Source: Antedon mediterranea (Eukaryota; Echinodermata; Crinoidea; Comatulida; Antedonidae). From it: 64,000 nt of DNA. Location of the stretch: assembly GCF_964355755.1 (NCBI RefSeq), contig NC_092671.1, positions 20,674,001 to 20,738,000 of the forward strand, written 5' to 3'. How positions within the stretch are numbered: position 1 is the first letter of the stretch; each line of letters begins with the position of its first letter. The notes beneath the pieces were generated by a model that was not told the DNA's origin, ran no database searches, and worked only from the letters and a program-made list of their open reading frames with translations. Below, piece by piece: positions 43,386-55,494 of this stretch. Both the position numbers and the translations under genes were made by a program.

Positions 43386-45207
43386 TGCATTATTTAATGT
43401 TTTATTTGATTTTATTTTAATAAACACAACAGGAAAGAAGATAAAAAAGAAGAAATGAAGACATGAAATGATGTATTCAGTGTCAGCAGAAGTAAAATAA
43501 ATTATAGTAATTGATTAATTGATGGAAAACATTTTTATTATAATTACTGTACATTACATATCAATAAATTATATCTTTCTGTTTTTGTTCCTCTTTTCAT
43601 GTATTTGAAGAGGTCTTTCATAGGTGAATAAAAAATGTTAATTAATAAAATATACTTCTATAAAATCTTAAAACAGGGAAACCATTAGCGTTTCTAGTAT
43701 AGCTAGTGATAACATTACTAAAACAATTAATTTGTCATAGCTTGATTATTGTGTTATAACATTAACAATGTAACTCAGGAATGAAGTACTGTAATTCTTT
43801 TTATTCATTTCATATTTATTTGATCTACAAACCATAATGTAAAATAAACTAAAACAGAGGAAAATTGGTCAGTACTTATATCTTCAAGAGTCAGCAGTTC
43901 CTACGCTCGCGCTAAGGTAAAATTTTCGTTCGCCAAAATGGCGAAAGGTTTTGAAAAACATTAGCCAAATTGAAAATCCATTAGCCAAATTGAAAATCTT
44001 TTAGCCAAATTTTAAAAACCATAAAAATTCGCAAAAATGTTTATTAAATAAATAATGCATGTATTTGTTTGTTATTTTACTTCTTTTACATTTATATTAT
44101 TATTAGGTATCCCAATGAATCTGATTTTCATTACCGCGATTTAACACGTTCGTGAAATTTCAAAAAGTGACGTGTCTTTGAAGTTAAAAATATACTATTT
44201 CTTATGTACCCATGAGAATAAAAATTATATGCCTGGAAAGATCTTGTTTAAGGGATTGTTTTTATATATTTTTAATCTATGTTTATTAAATATTTTAATA
44301 GAAAACGCGAGTTAAAAATGAGGTACAAAAGCCAGCGAGCAAGACAAAATAAAAATCAGATAGTAGGAGTGGATTTCAGTTTTTTGTTTATTTTAAAACA
44401 TACCATGTGTGTGTGAAGGTACAGTAGTTAAATTATACTGCAAATTAATAAAGATCAAATTAAATATACGTCATAAAGAATCAGAATATATTGTGGGGAA
44501 TGTATTATAAAATTACATAGGGAGATTTGATGATAAGACATTTTTCGAGTGAAATCCCGATAGCCGAGTTTTATTGAGTAAGCTTGCAGGAATAACTGTA
44601 GCTATCTTCCTGTGTCCCGTTAGGACCGAGATGTCTGCCCATGTTGCAAGCCGTAATGTCTTCTTTCTTGGGCCCACTCTGTTACGGCAGTTTCAAAAGA
44701 TGATTAAATTAAATACTGTATTAATAATTATTAGGATGGTATTCATTTGAATAAACGCCTTTCCAATAAAACATCACTTTGAATAATAAACCCCCCCCCC
44801 CCCAACCCAACTATCTAATAAACGTCCATCCACATATTTATAATAACACAATTATACTATTTGTAGTAGAATTCACCGCACTGTTATCTACAATTTACCA
44901 AGCATTTGTTATTCTTTTTTACCACTTTTCATATCTACTGTATTAGAGGATTTCATTTGATTATAAATGTTACCATATTATTAAAACTAAAAATTTAACA
45001 TATATCCCTCGAATGAGCACCTCCCTCAAATGACCTCCGCCTCCCCAAAGGGCCCTACCAAACAATAAAAACTATACTTTAAAATGTTATTAATCATCTA
45101 AAACACTGTGAAAGTTTTACGAATGTCAAGCATTTTCAATAATGGTAACCGACAGAAAATGTATAAGGAGAACATTATCATTCCGAGAACCATCGTCTAC
45201 ACTTCCT

Positions 45208-45244
45208 AGAGGGGGAGCGAGCGAAGCGAGCTCACCCTCTAGTA
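45208..45244. repeat. Short hairpin with AGCGAGCGAAGCGAGCT core
   Basis: CTAGAGGG ... CCCTCTAG encloses GAGCGAGCGAAGCGAGCTC. Its design resembles the 5' hairpin of the 12.6-kb repeat (a CTCGCTTCGCTCG core between pairing arms), so it may be the terminus of a related element beginning at 45205. Confidence 0.55.
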
Positions 45245-45525
45245 TTACTAAATTACCATCGCCCAGGCAATGTGCATGGTATGCATGTATTAGCGCGTTA
45301 ATTAATGATTGGATAACCCCCGCAGTGGACTGTTCCATTTTCTGAACTAGTCGCACACGAGGCATGTCGAAAAATGTCGCCTCTCATCATGGAATATTTG
45401 CTTCGAAACGTCAATTTTACCGATTTATTAAATTATTTAATAAGTGGAATATTTATTAATATATTATATAAAACAAGTACGTTAGGAAGAAATGTACCGC
45501 AGAAATTTAAGAAGCTTTGAATTTG
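45235..45525. repeat. Repeat copy, inverted relative to 16537-16974
   Basis: GCCCAGGCAATGTGCATGGT, AGTGGACTGTTCCATTTTC, ATTTGCTTCGAAACGTCAAT and AATTTAAGAAGCTT are the reverse complement of the block at 16.5-16.8 kb. Short frames on both strands are not conserved. Confidence 0.65.
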
Positions 45526-46582
45526 CTATGCAGCTGCCGTAACCCATTCCAGGGTTGCCGTTGTAGTATACGCTGTTTCTTAGCTATTCAATTTAAAGCG
45601 CAACTTTCGGTTAGAATAAAAGGGAAATAAAATTAAACATGTTAACATTATACTATTGAGGTAATTACTTTGTTAAATTTAAAATTCCCCTTTTTAAATA
45701 ACAGAACAGCCTCGTTTACGGAAGTATTCGTCCACATGTTGCTGTTTACATTTTCTTCTCGAAGTTCATTTTCTACAGTACGTCGAAGAATAGGGACTTC
45801 CCCTGAACCAATCACATTAACTGTGTGTCATTAAAACGTCATCGAGGGACGCTCTGCGCATGTTTAAACAGAACTAAAAAAAAATGAACAAGGTGATCGT
45901 GACGTCGTCACATAAAATGCTGTGGTGGTAAAAAGTGTACCCGAGTCAGAAAGTACCGAAGTATGGCGAATTCTCGCTCCCATAAGAAGTCACGCCGATC
46001 AGGCTAGGCCTAGGCTTGGAAATGTGTTTTCACCAATTTGGCGAACGAGGCAATAATTATTTTCGCCAAATGGAGACTCCAGTCGCCATTGGCGAGCGGT
46101 TAGCGCGAGCGTAGAGTTCCATATTTATCTTCTTTTCTGTGTGAAATTCTACTAGTAAAATGAAAGAATAAATTAAAAACATATGTTGATACCCACAATG
46201 ATTAATACAGCAATTGTATAGTATTTCTTTATTAAAAATACGAAACGCATGTCGGAAATAATGAAAATTATATTTGGTTCGTGCTTTAAACATTAGTAAC
46301 TACGCCCTCTATAGAACGCAACTGTTTACTCTATTAATAGAGTTAATGTCCTGTGAGGCCTCCGTACTTTTATCGGCAGGCCTAGCGATGATTTTCATGA
46401 AGCTAAGCTGGCGATGTATTTCCGAAGGGTGCTCAGTATCAATTGATTAAAAATAGTTTTAAATAAAAAATTATCGATTTTTTACAATTTTATGATTGCA
46501 GGATGTTGTAGACAACTCGTGAGTAGGTTGGCTGAAGATTTTGAGTAATTTTAAGGTGTGGGTACGAAACTGCATTAGCGCC

Positions 46583-48797
46583 GATAAAGATTCAACAGTA
46601 TGATTATATTGCAAACGTGTAAATTATTAATAATAGTATGTAAATATATTTCGATATATTTAAGTTAATAGTAAAATACAAATACAATATACATTGATTT
46701 ATCGGCAGACAAACTTAATTATTATAGAAATATAAAGATTTTATAGTACATGATTTGGCTTATATTGGTTTAACCATACTCCTTTAGCTGCAACTCAACT
46801 CGCCATAGGCCATGGCGTTGACAACGACAATTAAAGATTAAAGCACACATGTGACATGGCGTTCAATACAAATGACGATATCTGGGGTAGCACTAACATT
46901 TCATTTTGTTTAGCCATTTGGCAAAAGTCGAAATATTTTTTTTAGTCAAATCAGTTTATCTATAGCCAAAATGGCTAAAGTCAAATTTTTTTATTTAGCC
47001 AAATGAATCGGTCATTAGCCAAAATTTAAAATTTTTGAAATATAGTGGTAAAAACATTTTAGTCAATTTATCTATGTCAACAGGTCTATACACTGTTCCC
47101 TGAACATTTTTGTAAGGCATTGAGATAAAGAACCATGCCTAAATCACTGTATGATTAAAAAAAATATTTTTTTTTGTATTTTTTTTACATGATCAAAACA
47201 ATTGTTTAAATTGTTTTTAATCATACAACATTTATACAGTTATCAATTTTATAAGAAACATTTTACAGTTTTCTGAAATCCCCTGAACGCTATGTTACTT
47301 TTGTTTTTTACGCTTGGCTGGTCATGTTTGCTTGTGACGGCTTAAATTGGGTATGCTCAAGAGGTGCGAAAATGCAGAACCGCCGGCCTAGGCCTATCAA
47401 CAACGCAACGGTATATCGTATGCTAAAAATATTGAGGAAAATTCCTAGCAAACGAACACTCGTATCGTTGTTAAACGTAAGATAATATAGGCCAATGCAC
47501 AGAGTACACGTCTTTCCATCCCTCAAGGCTGCGCCAAAGCGTTTTTGTCAGGGCGAGAAATTTATCCGATTATTATTTATTTACACAACAACACAGAAGC
47601 CGGCGGCCGGCCGGCTCAGATGCACGTGTGTGTTTAGCTAAATCCCCGTTAGACTCTACCATTTCCCGCATGTTGTTTTGTTTACACTGACGCATGAGGG
47701 AAGTTTATTAAGGGTAAAATATGAAACTACATTAAATTGGAAGACTCTAAAATGCATAACGCATACATTTTTGATTTCGATAAGATTAAGACGTCATTCA
47801 TCGAAGATACTATAATGTTTCTTTTTAATCTGAAAAGTACACCCCTATCGAAAAATAGACAATCCCGGTAATTAGCCGACCGTCGGCTACGTAGTCGATC
47901 GTTTGTGCAGCGCACAACACGTGATAGTTTGGGTAGACTTCATCATCCATGTGTCGTGTAACGTCTGTCTCTCTGTGCAGTCTACCTCTGCTATCTCCAT
48001 CTTTTTGAAATAACAAAGAGACGCCTGGTACAACGAAACAAGTTGACGAAAAATGGAGCTTGAAGTAAACAACGTGATAACGAACAAAATAAATGCTTGG
48101 AGATCGACAAATGGACCTTTTAGTTGGACTTTATGCTTTCGCCAAAATGATTATTTAAATATCTATTTTATCATATGTCATCGCCAAAATGGCTAAAGTA
48201 GCTGTTTTATTTTTCGCCAATCTAGAAACGTTTTCGCCCATGGCGACTTGGCGATCGGCCAGTGCGAGCCTAGGATATTAAACTGGCGGCCGCTTTGACA
48301 ATACTCCCTGTAGTAGGCCTAGGGTAGAGGGCGCGCTACCCGGACATTGTTGTTAGTCGGACACGTGACACTGTTTACTTATGAATATGTATAAAATATT
48401 GACCAATCAAATAATTTTTCCTCATGAATTATTCATTACCGATGTCACGTCGCTGGGTAACCAAAAAAAATTACAATTTTCCATGAACATCGCTTCTAAA
48501 ACCAATAATTTATGTAGGGTAAAGTTCAAGGTCACACATGATTTTGGGTTTTTAAAGAAACTTATAAGGTCATAGGTCTATAAAATCTACACCAAACTTA
48601 TTTAAAATGTGTAAAAGTAACCCAAAATTGGATTTTAATAGTTGGTTCTTAACTCTTACTTCGTTGTTAAAAAAATAAAAAATGGCCGCTACACGTGGAT
48701 ATGGCTGATAGAGGGCTTCAAATACCAAGAACCAAAATGGTACCCCTGTTTTAGAAGTCGGACAGTAGGTGGCGCTATATATAAAAACATAGAATTA
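46583..48797. repeat. Repeat-rich, gene-free stretch
   Basis: It contains 'tagccaaaatggc' type words (46905-47000, 48180-48270) related to the 43.9-46.1 element, a GC-richer zone at 47300-47660 (GCCGGCGGCCGGCCGGC) and AGGCCTAGG motifs. Open frames up to 78 codons here have no family features. No promoter or exon is supported. Confidence 0.5.
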
Positions 48798-49135
48798 TGC
48801 ACTTGTCAATTGTATGATTCACTATACGACCCCCGGGAGAGGTGCGTCATGGGTGCGTCATTTACAAATAATTACTGACGCAGGGGTGCGTCAAAAAACC
48901 TAGATGGTACGTCACATCAATGAACAAGGTGTGTCAATGTCCGTCACTTTACCACCCACCATATCATAAACAACATGGTCACAGTGCGTCAAAATGGGTG
49001 CGTCATGGTCACCTAAAGATAAGTCACCTTTTTGACGCACGGGTGCGTCATGGTATTCAAAAGTATGACGCACATCGGACAAATGACGCACCTCTCCCGT
49101 GGGTCGTATAGTGGGTCATACAATTGACAAGTGCA
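48798..49135. mobile_element. 338-bp MITE, TTA-flanked, dense in TGACGCA heptamers
   Basis: TGCACTTGTCAATTGTATGA (48798) is mirrored by TCATACAATTGACAAGTGCA (ends 49135); the inverted similarity reaches about 50 bases. TTA flanks both ends (48795-48797, 49136-49138), the signature of the PIF/Harbinger group. The interior carries ten copies of TGCGTCA or its complement TGACGCA. No ORF. Confidence 0.88.
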
Positions 49136-49497
49136 TTAATCACTAAAATTAATTAGTGGATCGCATTTTTTAAAGTAATTCAAAATCTCTATAAAAATCA
49201 AATATTATAAATAATTTTTTGTAAATATAAAGAATAAAATGATTATATTTGTATATTAAAAAAAAAAAAAATTTTTTTAATGAAATAATGTGAAATATAA
49301 ACAAAACATTGAGGGCGTCCGAGTACCAAAAAACGCGTCCGAGTACCGATCCTTGAAGGCCTAGGTAATCCAGGGCCCTTCTAGATATGAATTTAGTTGC
49401 TGTTTTTGGCGACACTAAATTATTATTACAGTTATATTTGTAAGTTTCTATTAAAATTCTAAAAGTTTGTCTAAATGTACAATTTTAGCAATTGTGT

Positions 49498-51398
49498 CAG
49501 TGTTCTCCCCAGGCCTTTGAAGCGTCACGGTACCGTGACGCTTGGGTTCTCTACCGTGACGCTTTACAGTCGGCCGTGACGCTTAAAACCTTATCCGTGA
49601 CGCTTAAAAATATCAACCACAACAATCTAAAAATAGATTAACAGGCAGGTACGGTACTTTTTCTAGAGCTGAGGCGCGGCATGCATAAAGAGCCTAATGC
49701 ATACGAGACACGTGACATGACCACTAGACGAAAAACAAAAGACTGCGTAACAAAGTGTTAAACAACTGAGACTCACTTTCACCGGCCGCCACCGCCGAGA
49801 GATGTAAACACGTGTTTTGTTACTGCCATGTCTCTCTTTCGATCTCTAGTATTTGGCTGTTGTCTAAAGTGTAGTAACTATATTGTAAATAAAGTAAATG
49901 ATTGATTGTATTGTTTTTCTTGTAAAAATGTTATGTGTATTAAAAATAAATATCGATGATATTATTATTGTCAATATCATACTGAATTAATCGACTCTAT
50001 CAGTGGGATTTACTCTTTCGTTGGTAACATACGCACGTCATCAAATGATTTCTAGGCGCAATTCAATGCTAGCTGCTTTGATCGTATAATACATTCAAGA
50101 AGGCTACGATCGTTTTCCTATTTGCTAGTGCGCTAAAGTCTTATTTCACTTAACTTAAGGTACATTTGTACATCGGTGCTAGAATGTTTTAGGCCCTACT
50201 TAGTGAGAAAGTCGAGTGACAAGGGATGTCACATGGTATTGTGATCAGTACTGCGATACTGTATGTCACATGGTGCTTTCACCGGCCGCCGCCGAGAGAT
50301 GTAAGCACGTGTTTTGTTACTGCCACGTCTCTCTTTCGAATGTTTTCCTATTTCCTTGTGCGCTATGAAGTCTTATTTCCGGGCAACTTGAGGTGTCTTA
50401 CTAATGAGTAAGCCTAGTTTTATTTCATCGGGACTTGCCCCCGATATTTGTATTTGAACGCAAAAAATGTTTTTTTATCGCATATGTTTACCCGCCGGCG
50501 GAAAAAAAAGTAGGCTACGATCGTTTTTAATGTTTGCTAACGCGTTATGAGGTGTCGTTTCCGGCTAACTACAGTTGCCTACTGATGAGGCATATTTTTT
50601 TTTCATATATCGCGTACAGTATGTTTACCTGCGGAAAAGTAGGCTCAATCGGGCTGTTTGCTAGCGCGCTATGAAGTGTCCTTTCCGGCCAACTACAGAG
50701 TTGTCCTACTGATGAGTAGGCATTTTTTATTTCATCGGGGAATTCCCCTTGACGTTCGTAATGAACGCAAAAAATGTTTCTTATCGCGTATGTTTACCGG
50801 CGGAAAAAGCAGGCTACGATCGTGCGGTTTGCTAGCGCGCTATGAAGTGTCTTTCCGGCCAACTACAGAGTTGTTCTACTCATGAGTAGGCCTAGTTTTA
50901 TTTCATCGGGGAATTCCCCTTGACGTTCGTATTGAACGCAAAAACATTTTTTTATCGCGTATGTTTACTGGCGGAAAAAGTATGCTACGATGGTTTTACT
51001 GTTTGCTAGTGCGTTTTCCGGCCAACTAGAGTTGTCCTACTGATGAGTAGGCTAATAGATTAGGCCTATTTTTTTCATTGGGGCTTCCCCCTGACGTTCG
51101 TAATGAACGCAAAAAATGTTTTTTCGCGTATGTTTACCGGCGGAAAAAGTTGGCTACGATCGTTTTGTTGTTTGCTAGCGCGCTATAAGTGTTATTTCCG
51201 GCCAAACCAGAGGTGTCATTCAACATAAATGTTATGTGCGAGAGTACCATTTCCGGCCATCTAGGGGGTAAATTACCAAAAATCGCTTCGCCACAGCCCC
51301 AACCATGGTGGGGCTGTGACTCAAGTACTTAGTGTCGGAATTCCCCCCACCCCCTGAGGGAAACGTGACGCTTGATGTGAATCCTGGGGAGAACACTG
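49498..51398. mobile_element. hAT-like non-autonomous element with internal minisatellite
   Basis: CAGTGTTCTCCCCAGG (49498) and CCTGGGGAGAACACTG (ends 51398) are exact inverted ends of hAT style. Subterminal GTGACGCTT words occur four times on the left and once on the right. TGTGT-CA / TGTGTACA outside the ends may be an imperfect target duplication. It interrupts the GTCCGAGTACCG repeat, whose empty copy is at 39022-39420. About 1.9 kb, no transposase. Confidence 0.82.
50098..51245. repeat. Minisatellite of about 145-170-bp units
   Basis: Units are marked by GTTTACC.GCGGAAAAAG followed by GGCTACGATCG, at about 50486, 50629, 50790, 50961 and 51130, each with GCTAGCGCGCTATGAAGTGT, TTTCCGGCCAACTACAGAG, CTGATGAGTAGGC and CCCTTGACGTTCGTAATGAA. 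Another partial unit lies at 50098-50200. Wholly inside the hAT-like element. Frames such as 50658-50885 are by-products. Confidence 0.85.
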
Positions 51399-51467
51399 TG
51401 TGTACATTATAGTGTTAACCGTCCGAGTACCGCACCCCCTATGTAGGATTTTGAGCCGCCGACAAGT

Positions 51468-53107
51468 TGAGCCGCCGCCAGAAAAACGTTATTTTCTATG
51501 AAACGCCAAATGCTTACTTTCGCCAGTGCTCGTTTCTATTTAATAGAAGTTCTATTTATATTAATTATTAGATATAACGATGTATATTCCAAAGTTTATA
51601 TATCACGGTTTTTAGTATATATTATTAAATATTATAATTAAAGAGAAATAATTATGAATATCTGACTTGTAGATTCCAAAATATAAGGCCTAAAACATGA
51701 CCGAAAATGATCGTTTTTAGCCAAAAATGACGTAATCATGTTGCCCCCTTAGGCGGCAGTTGTATGAACTAGGCCTACTCCATTTTTCGGTAAAATAATT
51801 GCATAAAATCACCGTTTTTTAGTAAAATATTTTGTGTATCAACATTGTAAAATTCAATAAAATATGATATTAAAAGATAGTAGATAAAAAATAATAATTA
51901 TTTAACCTCATTCGAAGAGTATCAATACTCTATTAGTCCTGAGAGACAACATGATTTTACGCGAGAAAAATATTATGGAGTGCACTGCACTTGAAAGAAT
52001 TGAAAGATTAAAAACAATTAAATTATTAAATATGACTACTTTCCTTTGCTAGGGACTGGCATGTATTTTTCAATTTATCTTTCTGCATTTGAATAGTGTT
52101 CAGTTTGAAAGAGTATATAATCGTAAGCATTTTAAACTTTAAATCAACAAAATTGATTGAGTATTTCGAAAGTTATGAATAAAATAAGGTGTAAAAATTT
52201 GGCACCATCACTATCCTTTGTTTACATAGGAATCCCCACCCCGCGTTTGTGACCTTGTACACAAATAGTCACTGGGTGAAAATACTACTAAAACACATAT
52301 AAATACATTTTATGAACATATTTTTAATTAGAAAGTTGATGGTGACAAATATATATTTGCATAGTACCACATTTTGTTTGGAAATTGTGTCAAAATCACA
52401 AAAATAAGATAGAAAGTACTTATTTTATGTTTACCCTCTCCCCGGACTGCGCGAATGTCCCGGAGGAATACCCCCACCTCAGCCAGGCTGTGTGATGACG
52501 TCATCAGGCACTTCGCGGCCTAGAATTGCTTACTCACCTAGCATCAGGTGATTAAAAACCTTTTGTGATCCAATATAGGTGATATTTATGTAAAACCAAA
52601 GGTGTACACTGTTAAAATATAAATATATCTAAAATATATAAGCAAAATCCCAAAATATTAGGCATGTTTTCGATTTTTTCTGATTTTACTAACATTTCGA
52701 GCCCAAAATAAAATGTCATCGCGAAGACATGTGGGCAAAGGAATTTCAAATTTTTCATCGGAATTTTCCGGAAAAGATTGTACAGTCATTCGTTTTTTCT
52801 GAATAGCCAATCAGAGTTCGTAAATTCATGCGCAAGTTGACCCCTTTTTAACAGGTTAAGGGTCACACTTGTCTATTCCCTAAAGATGTCTGCTGCCCTC
52901 TACTCTAGCGGTTTTGCTAGTCGCTACCTTTGCTGTGTTGTTATGGCGGTTCAAACCAACAAAATTGTAGTATGTAATTATTATTTATTTTCATGACACA
53001 ATAAACCTAAAGACCATGAACTTATGTACTAGGACACCCCTCTATCACTACGCGAAATGTCGTAAAAGACGCACTGGGCGTTTCATAGAAATTACCGGCG
53101 GCTCAAC
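51468..53107. mobile_element. TIR element with 'TTGAGCCGCCG' ends
   Basis: TTGAGCCGCCGCCAG ... TTTTCTATGAAACGCC at the left is mirrored by GGCGTTTCATAGAAATTACC then GGCGGCTCAA at the right. About 1.64 kb, AT-rich interior without ORF, plus a GC-rich patch at 52440-52525. A similar end piece (AAGCGGCCGCCAACC, TATGAAACGCCATGTGCG) is at 39787-39860. Confidence 0.7.
52493..52506. promoter_or_regulatory. Perfect CRE/ATF palindrome
   Basis: TGATGACGTCATCA is a full 14-base palindrome containing the CREB/ATF core TGACGTCA, set in a locally GC-rich patch. Whether it is a working promoter element is unknown; it lies within a TIR element. Confidence 0.4.
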
Positions 53108-53110
53108 CGG

Positions 53111-53783
53111 TCATATCCCCCCTAGGCTAGGTAAATACAGAAAAGTCGGCATACCCCGCCTAACTGTGTGGACGATAGGGCCCATTCTAAACATAAAGGA
53201 AGGACAAATGGGTCCACGAAAATGAATCGTCCGTGGGCCTGATTATCTGTATACCGCTATGGCTTGGCTGGCCCTAGAGCTAGGCCTAGCCTAGTCACAT
53301 TAAAAAGCATTACCATTACCGACCTAAGGCTAGGACTGGAGACCTCCTAAAAACATACAGTACAGTGACAGTGGGTCATAGATAGATAGAGGCCTACTAG
53401 CCTACTAGGCCTACTGTTCTTACTTTTATAGCACAACTAAGACTTTCAAAGTCAACTCCATTTTTCATACACTGCAGTATCCGTTCACCTTCCATAATAC
53501 AGTGTTAATAAATAAGCGAAACTGTACACAAACAAGTGACACAACAATGATGGTCAGCTAGCCAGCTTCGGCTACACAAAAAACGAATCTTCCGCCGCCG
53601 TCCGTCGCGCATGACGGTGGTGGGGTACAACGATATGATGCGAGCATGCAGGTGTGACGTGTATTGTAAAATTAATCTGATTGGATGTATTCCTTTTAAA
53701 CAGCATTTATCAACCAACCAAACGTCATGATATGAGACGTTATCAAAGATTATAGCGCCGCTACGCTATACAATCTTTGACGT
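53111..53783. other. Intergenic or intronic stretch, nothing firm
   Basis: It contains AGGCCTAG clusters (53279-53290, 53390-53412) and a short GC-rich zone at 53570-53640. No conserved ORF, no clear inverted ends. Confidence 0.45.
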
Positions 53784-54616
53784 CAGAGCCATATATTATT
53801 ATATATAATAAAGAGTTACGACATTGAAAATTAGAAGCCATTTTTGTGTCAAAGAATTCGCACGCTGAGGGCGCGCGCGTCTTTTTTGTATAGCGTTTTC
53901 CTGTAGTTTCCATGCATTATCTTTAGATTTTGTTGTCAATGAAATAACGCTTAGATTCCGTTTTTATTTTAGTAAATAATGTTATTAATGGTATTAATTT
54001 GGTAACATATATATATTGTGTCTATAATAACAAAAGAATAAATGCTAGGGCCTACATGCAAGTCAGGATACATCAAAGCATGAACCAATACAAAAAACAC
54101 ACAAATTCACCCCTATTTTTATACAGTATATGGTATGGCTCTCTGTGTGTTTTTGACACAAACTTTCAGAGACTCGTTCATCATTTCATTTGTAATAATT
54201 TGCCTTTATTATTTTAATATTGTTCATACCTATTCAATATATTAACAAATATATCCACGACACCTTATTATTTTATTTAGTCATCAAGCATGCATTATGA
54301 ATTGAAAATATTACATATTGTTATTAATGGAACGTAGTTATGGGATGTTTTGTTCCAAAATCAATCAATCGAACGTTATAATGTACTAGCGTACGCGCGC
54401 GCAATATTCTTTGGCGCAAGTGGTTCTGTACGCTGTGCACGTCGATATTCGACCGTAAAAAGTGCAATTACATTTTTTTTAATATAAGAAAAAGTTTAAA
54501 GTAATGTCTTGCTTCTATATTTTACATGCATTAAACGGAGACAAGTTTGACACAAATTGATCTGCATATCACGTGACTTAAATCCAATGTCGTAACTCTT
54601 TATATATATGGCTCTG
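53784..54616. mobile_element. Intact 'CAGAGCCATATAT' element, 833 bp
   Basis: CAGAGCCATATAT ... AAGAGTTACGACATTG at the left and the reverse complement (CAATGTCGTAACTCTTTATA then TATGGCTCTG) at the right. Interior blocks match the broken copy at 33635-35063 / 38830-39021 in opposite orientation. A frame at 53999-54217 is in repeat sequence and not a gene. Confidence 0.8.
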
Positions 54617-55299
54617 TTTGACATTATGACCAATGGCCCTCTCTCTGGTCGAATTTGTCTGACGTGGTTTTTGTACGTCAGTGTCTGAAAATCGAGGAAT
54701 ATCTTTTGTTTTCTTTATAATTTATAGCAGTTTCGATTGCTTCTTGTAATTTCTGTTCCGAAGTTTTTCTGAACGATTCTGAAAACGTAAATCTGAAGAA
54801 CTGATACGTAATGCTTGACTGTACGGTATGTTTTTAGTACAGTGTGTCGAGAATGACAACTGCTAGGAAATATGTACATATTTTTTATCCGTGGGTTTAC
54901 GCATAATCAATTACTTTTTATGATGGTTTACGGAATAGGTCAGTTTTTAGTGTACTATGGTCACTATAGTTTCCAAAAAGTCAACGCTACTACTAGTGGA
55001 CTTAGTAGCTGTAAAAGTATTTACCTGAAAAAATGTAATTTAACGCAAAAAATACTTAAATTGTCTTTCAGACAATTGTTTTTGGTTAAAATTAAACATT
55101 TCTTTCTCTTTTTTCATAAGTGAATATTTATTTTTTATTGAAGTGAATAACTTATGTATTTGAAGTAAAATACAACAAGAATTAATATTTTGTTATGTCA
55201 TAATTGTGCAATTGAAATTGAAAAATAAAAAATACTGAATCTGTAAAAGATGATTTGCTTATTAAATAATTTAAATAAAAATGACTTCTAAATAATATA

Positions 55300-55494
55300 T
55301 TATATATATAAACACAACAAGCATAGAAATAAATTCCAAACCGCCCGGTGATACGCTGAAAATTATTTAATTCATTTTTTGAAACGATAAAGATGAGGAA
55401 ATCTGGGAGAATGAGAAAAAGTCGCCCCAACCGAGACTCGAACTCGGACCGTCTGCTTGATATGCAGTTGCCCTAACCATTAGACCACTGGGGC
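55300..55494 (-). mobile_element. tRNA-headed SINE, copy 1
   Basis: The tRNA-like head is followed (minus strand) by TTTTTCTCATTCTC, GATTTCCTCATCTTTATCG, GTATCACCGGGCGGTTTGGA and a GTTGTGTTTATATATATA tail. It matches 59125-59312. The head directly abuts the end of a Penelope coding fragment. Confidence 0.75.
55423..55494 (-). tRNA. tRNA-like head of a SINE (copy 1, anticodon-like ATC)
   Basis: The 72-base minus-strand sequence folds as a cloverleaf: GCCCCAG / TTGGGGC acceptor, GTCT / GGGC D stem, CTGC-ATATCAA-GCAG anticodon arm and CCGAG-TTCGAGT-CTCGG T arm. The anticodon position reads ATC. The same sequence with the same 3' flank occurs at 59125-59196, so it is best read as a SINE head (pol III promoter) rather than a host tRNA gene. 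Confidence 0.6.

Larger units (their letters stand above)
43901..46114. mobile_element. Element with 'CTACGCTCGCGCTAA' ends and 5-bp target duplication
   Basis: CTACGCTCGCGCTAA at 43901 and TTAGCGCGAGCGTAG ending 46114 are exact reverse complements. AGTTC stands directly outside both ends (43896-43900, 46115-46119). Subterminal TTCGCCAAAATGGCG / 'ttagccaaa' words recur. No transposase found. A related, less clean sequence with 'gccaaaatggc' words occupies 46883-48283. Confidence 0.75.
42879..46582. mobile_element. Composite element with about 235-bp inverted terminal repeats
   Basis: The left arm (42879-43112) and right arm (46347-46582) are reverse complements: GGCGCTAATGCAGTTTCGTA outside, CTCACGAGTTGTCTACAACA in the middle and GGCCTGCCGATGAAAGTACG inside. 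Between the arms lie a LINE tail (43310-43380), the 43901-46114 element and the repeat at 45235-45525. No transposase seen. Confidence 0.8.

Noticed and set aside
47308-48087. Cluster of 62-72-aa minus-strand frames
   Set aside because: Overlapping frames in the GC-richer part of a repeat, with no domain, no splice signals and no support from a second copy.
50226-50885. Two related 61-75-aa frames at 50.2-50.9 kb
   Set aside because: Both are by-products of the minisatellite units; not conserved from unit to unit.
55423-55494. A functional host tRNA gene
   Set aside because: The same sequence plus the same 3' body occurs at 59125, and the anticodon position is atypical, so a SINE head is more likely.
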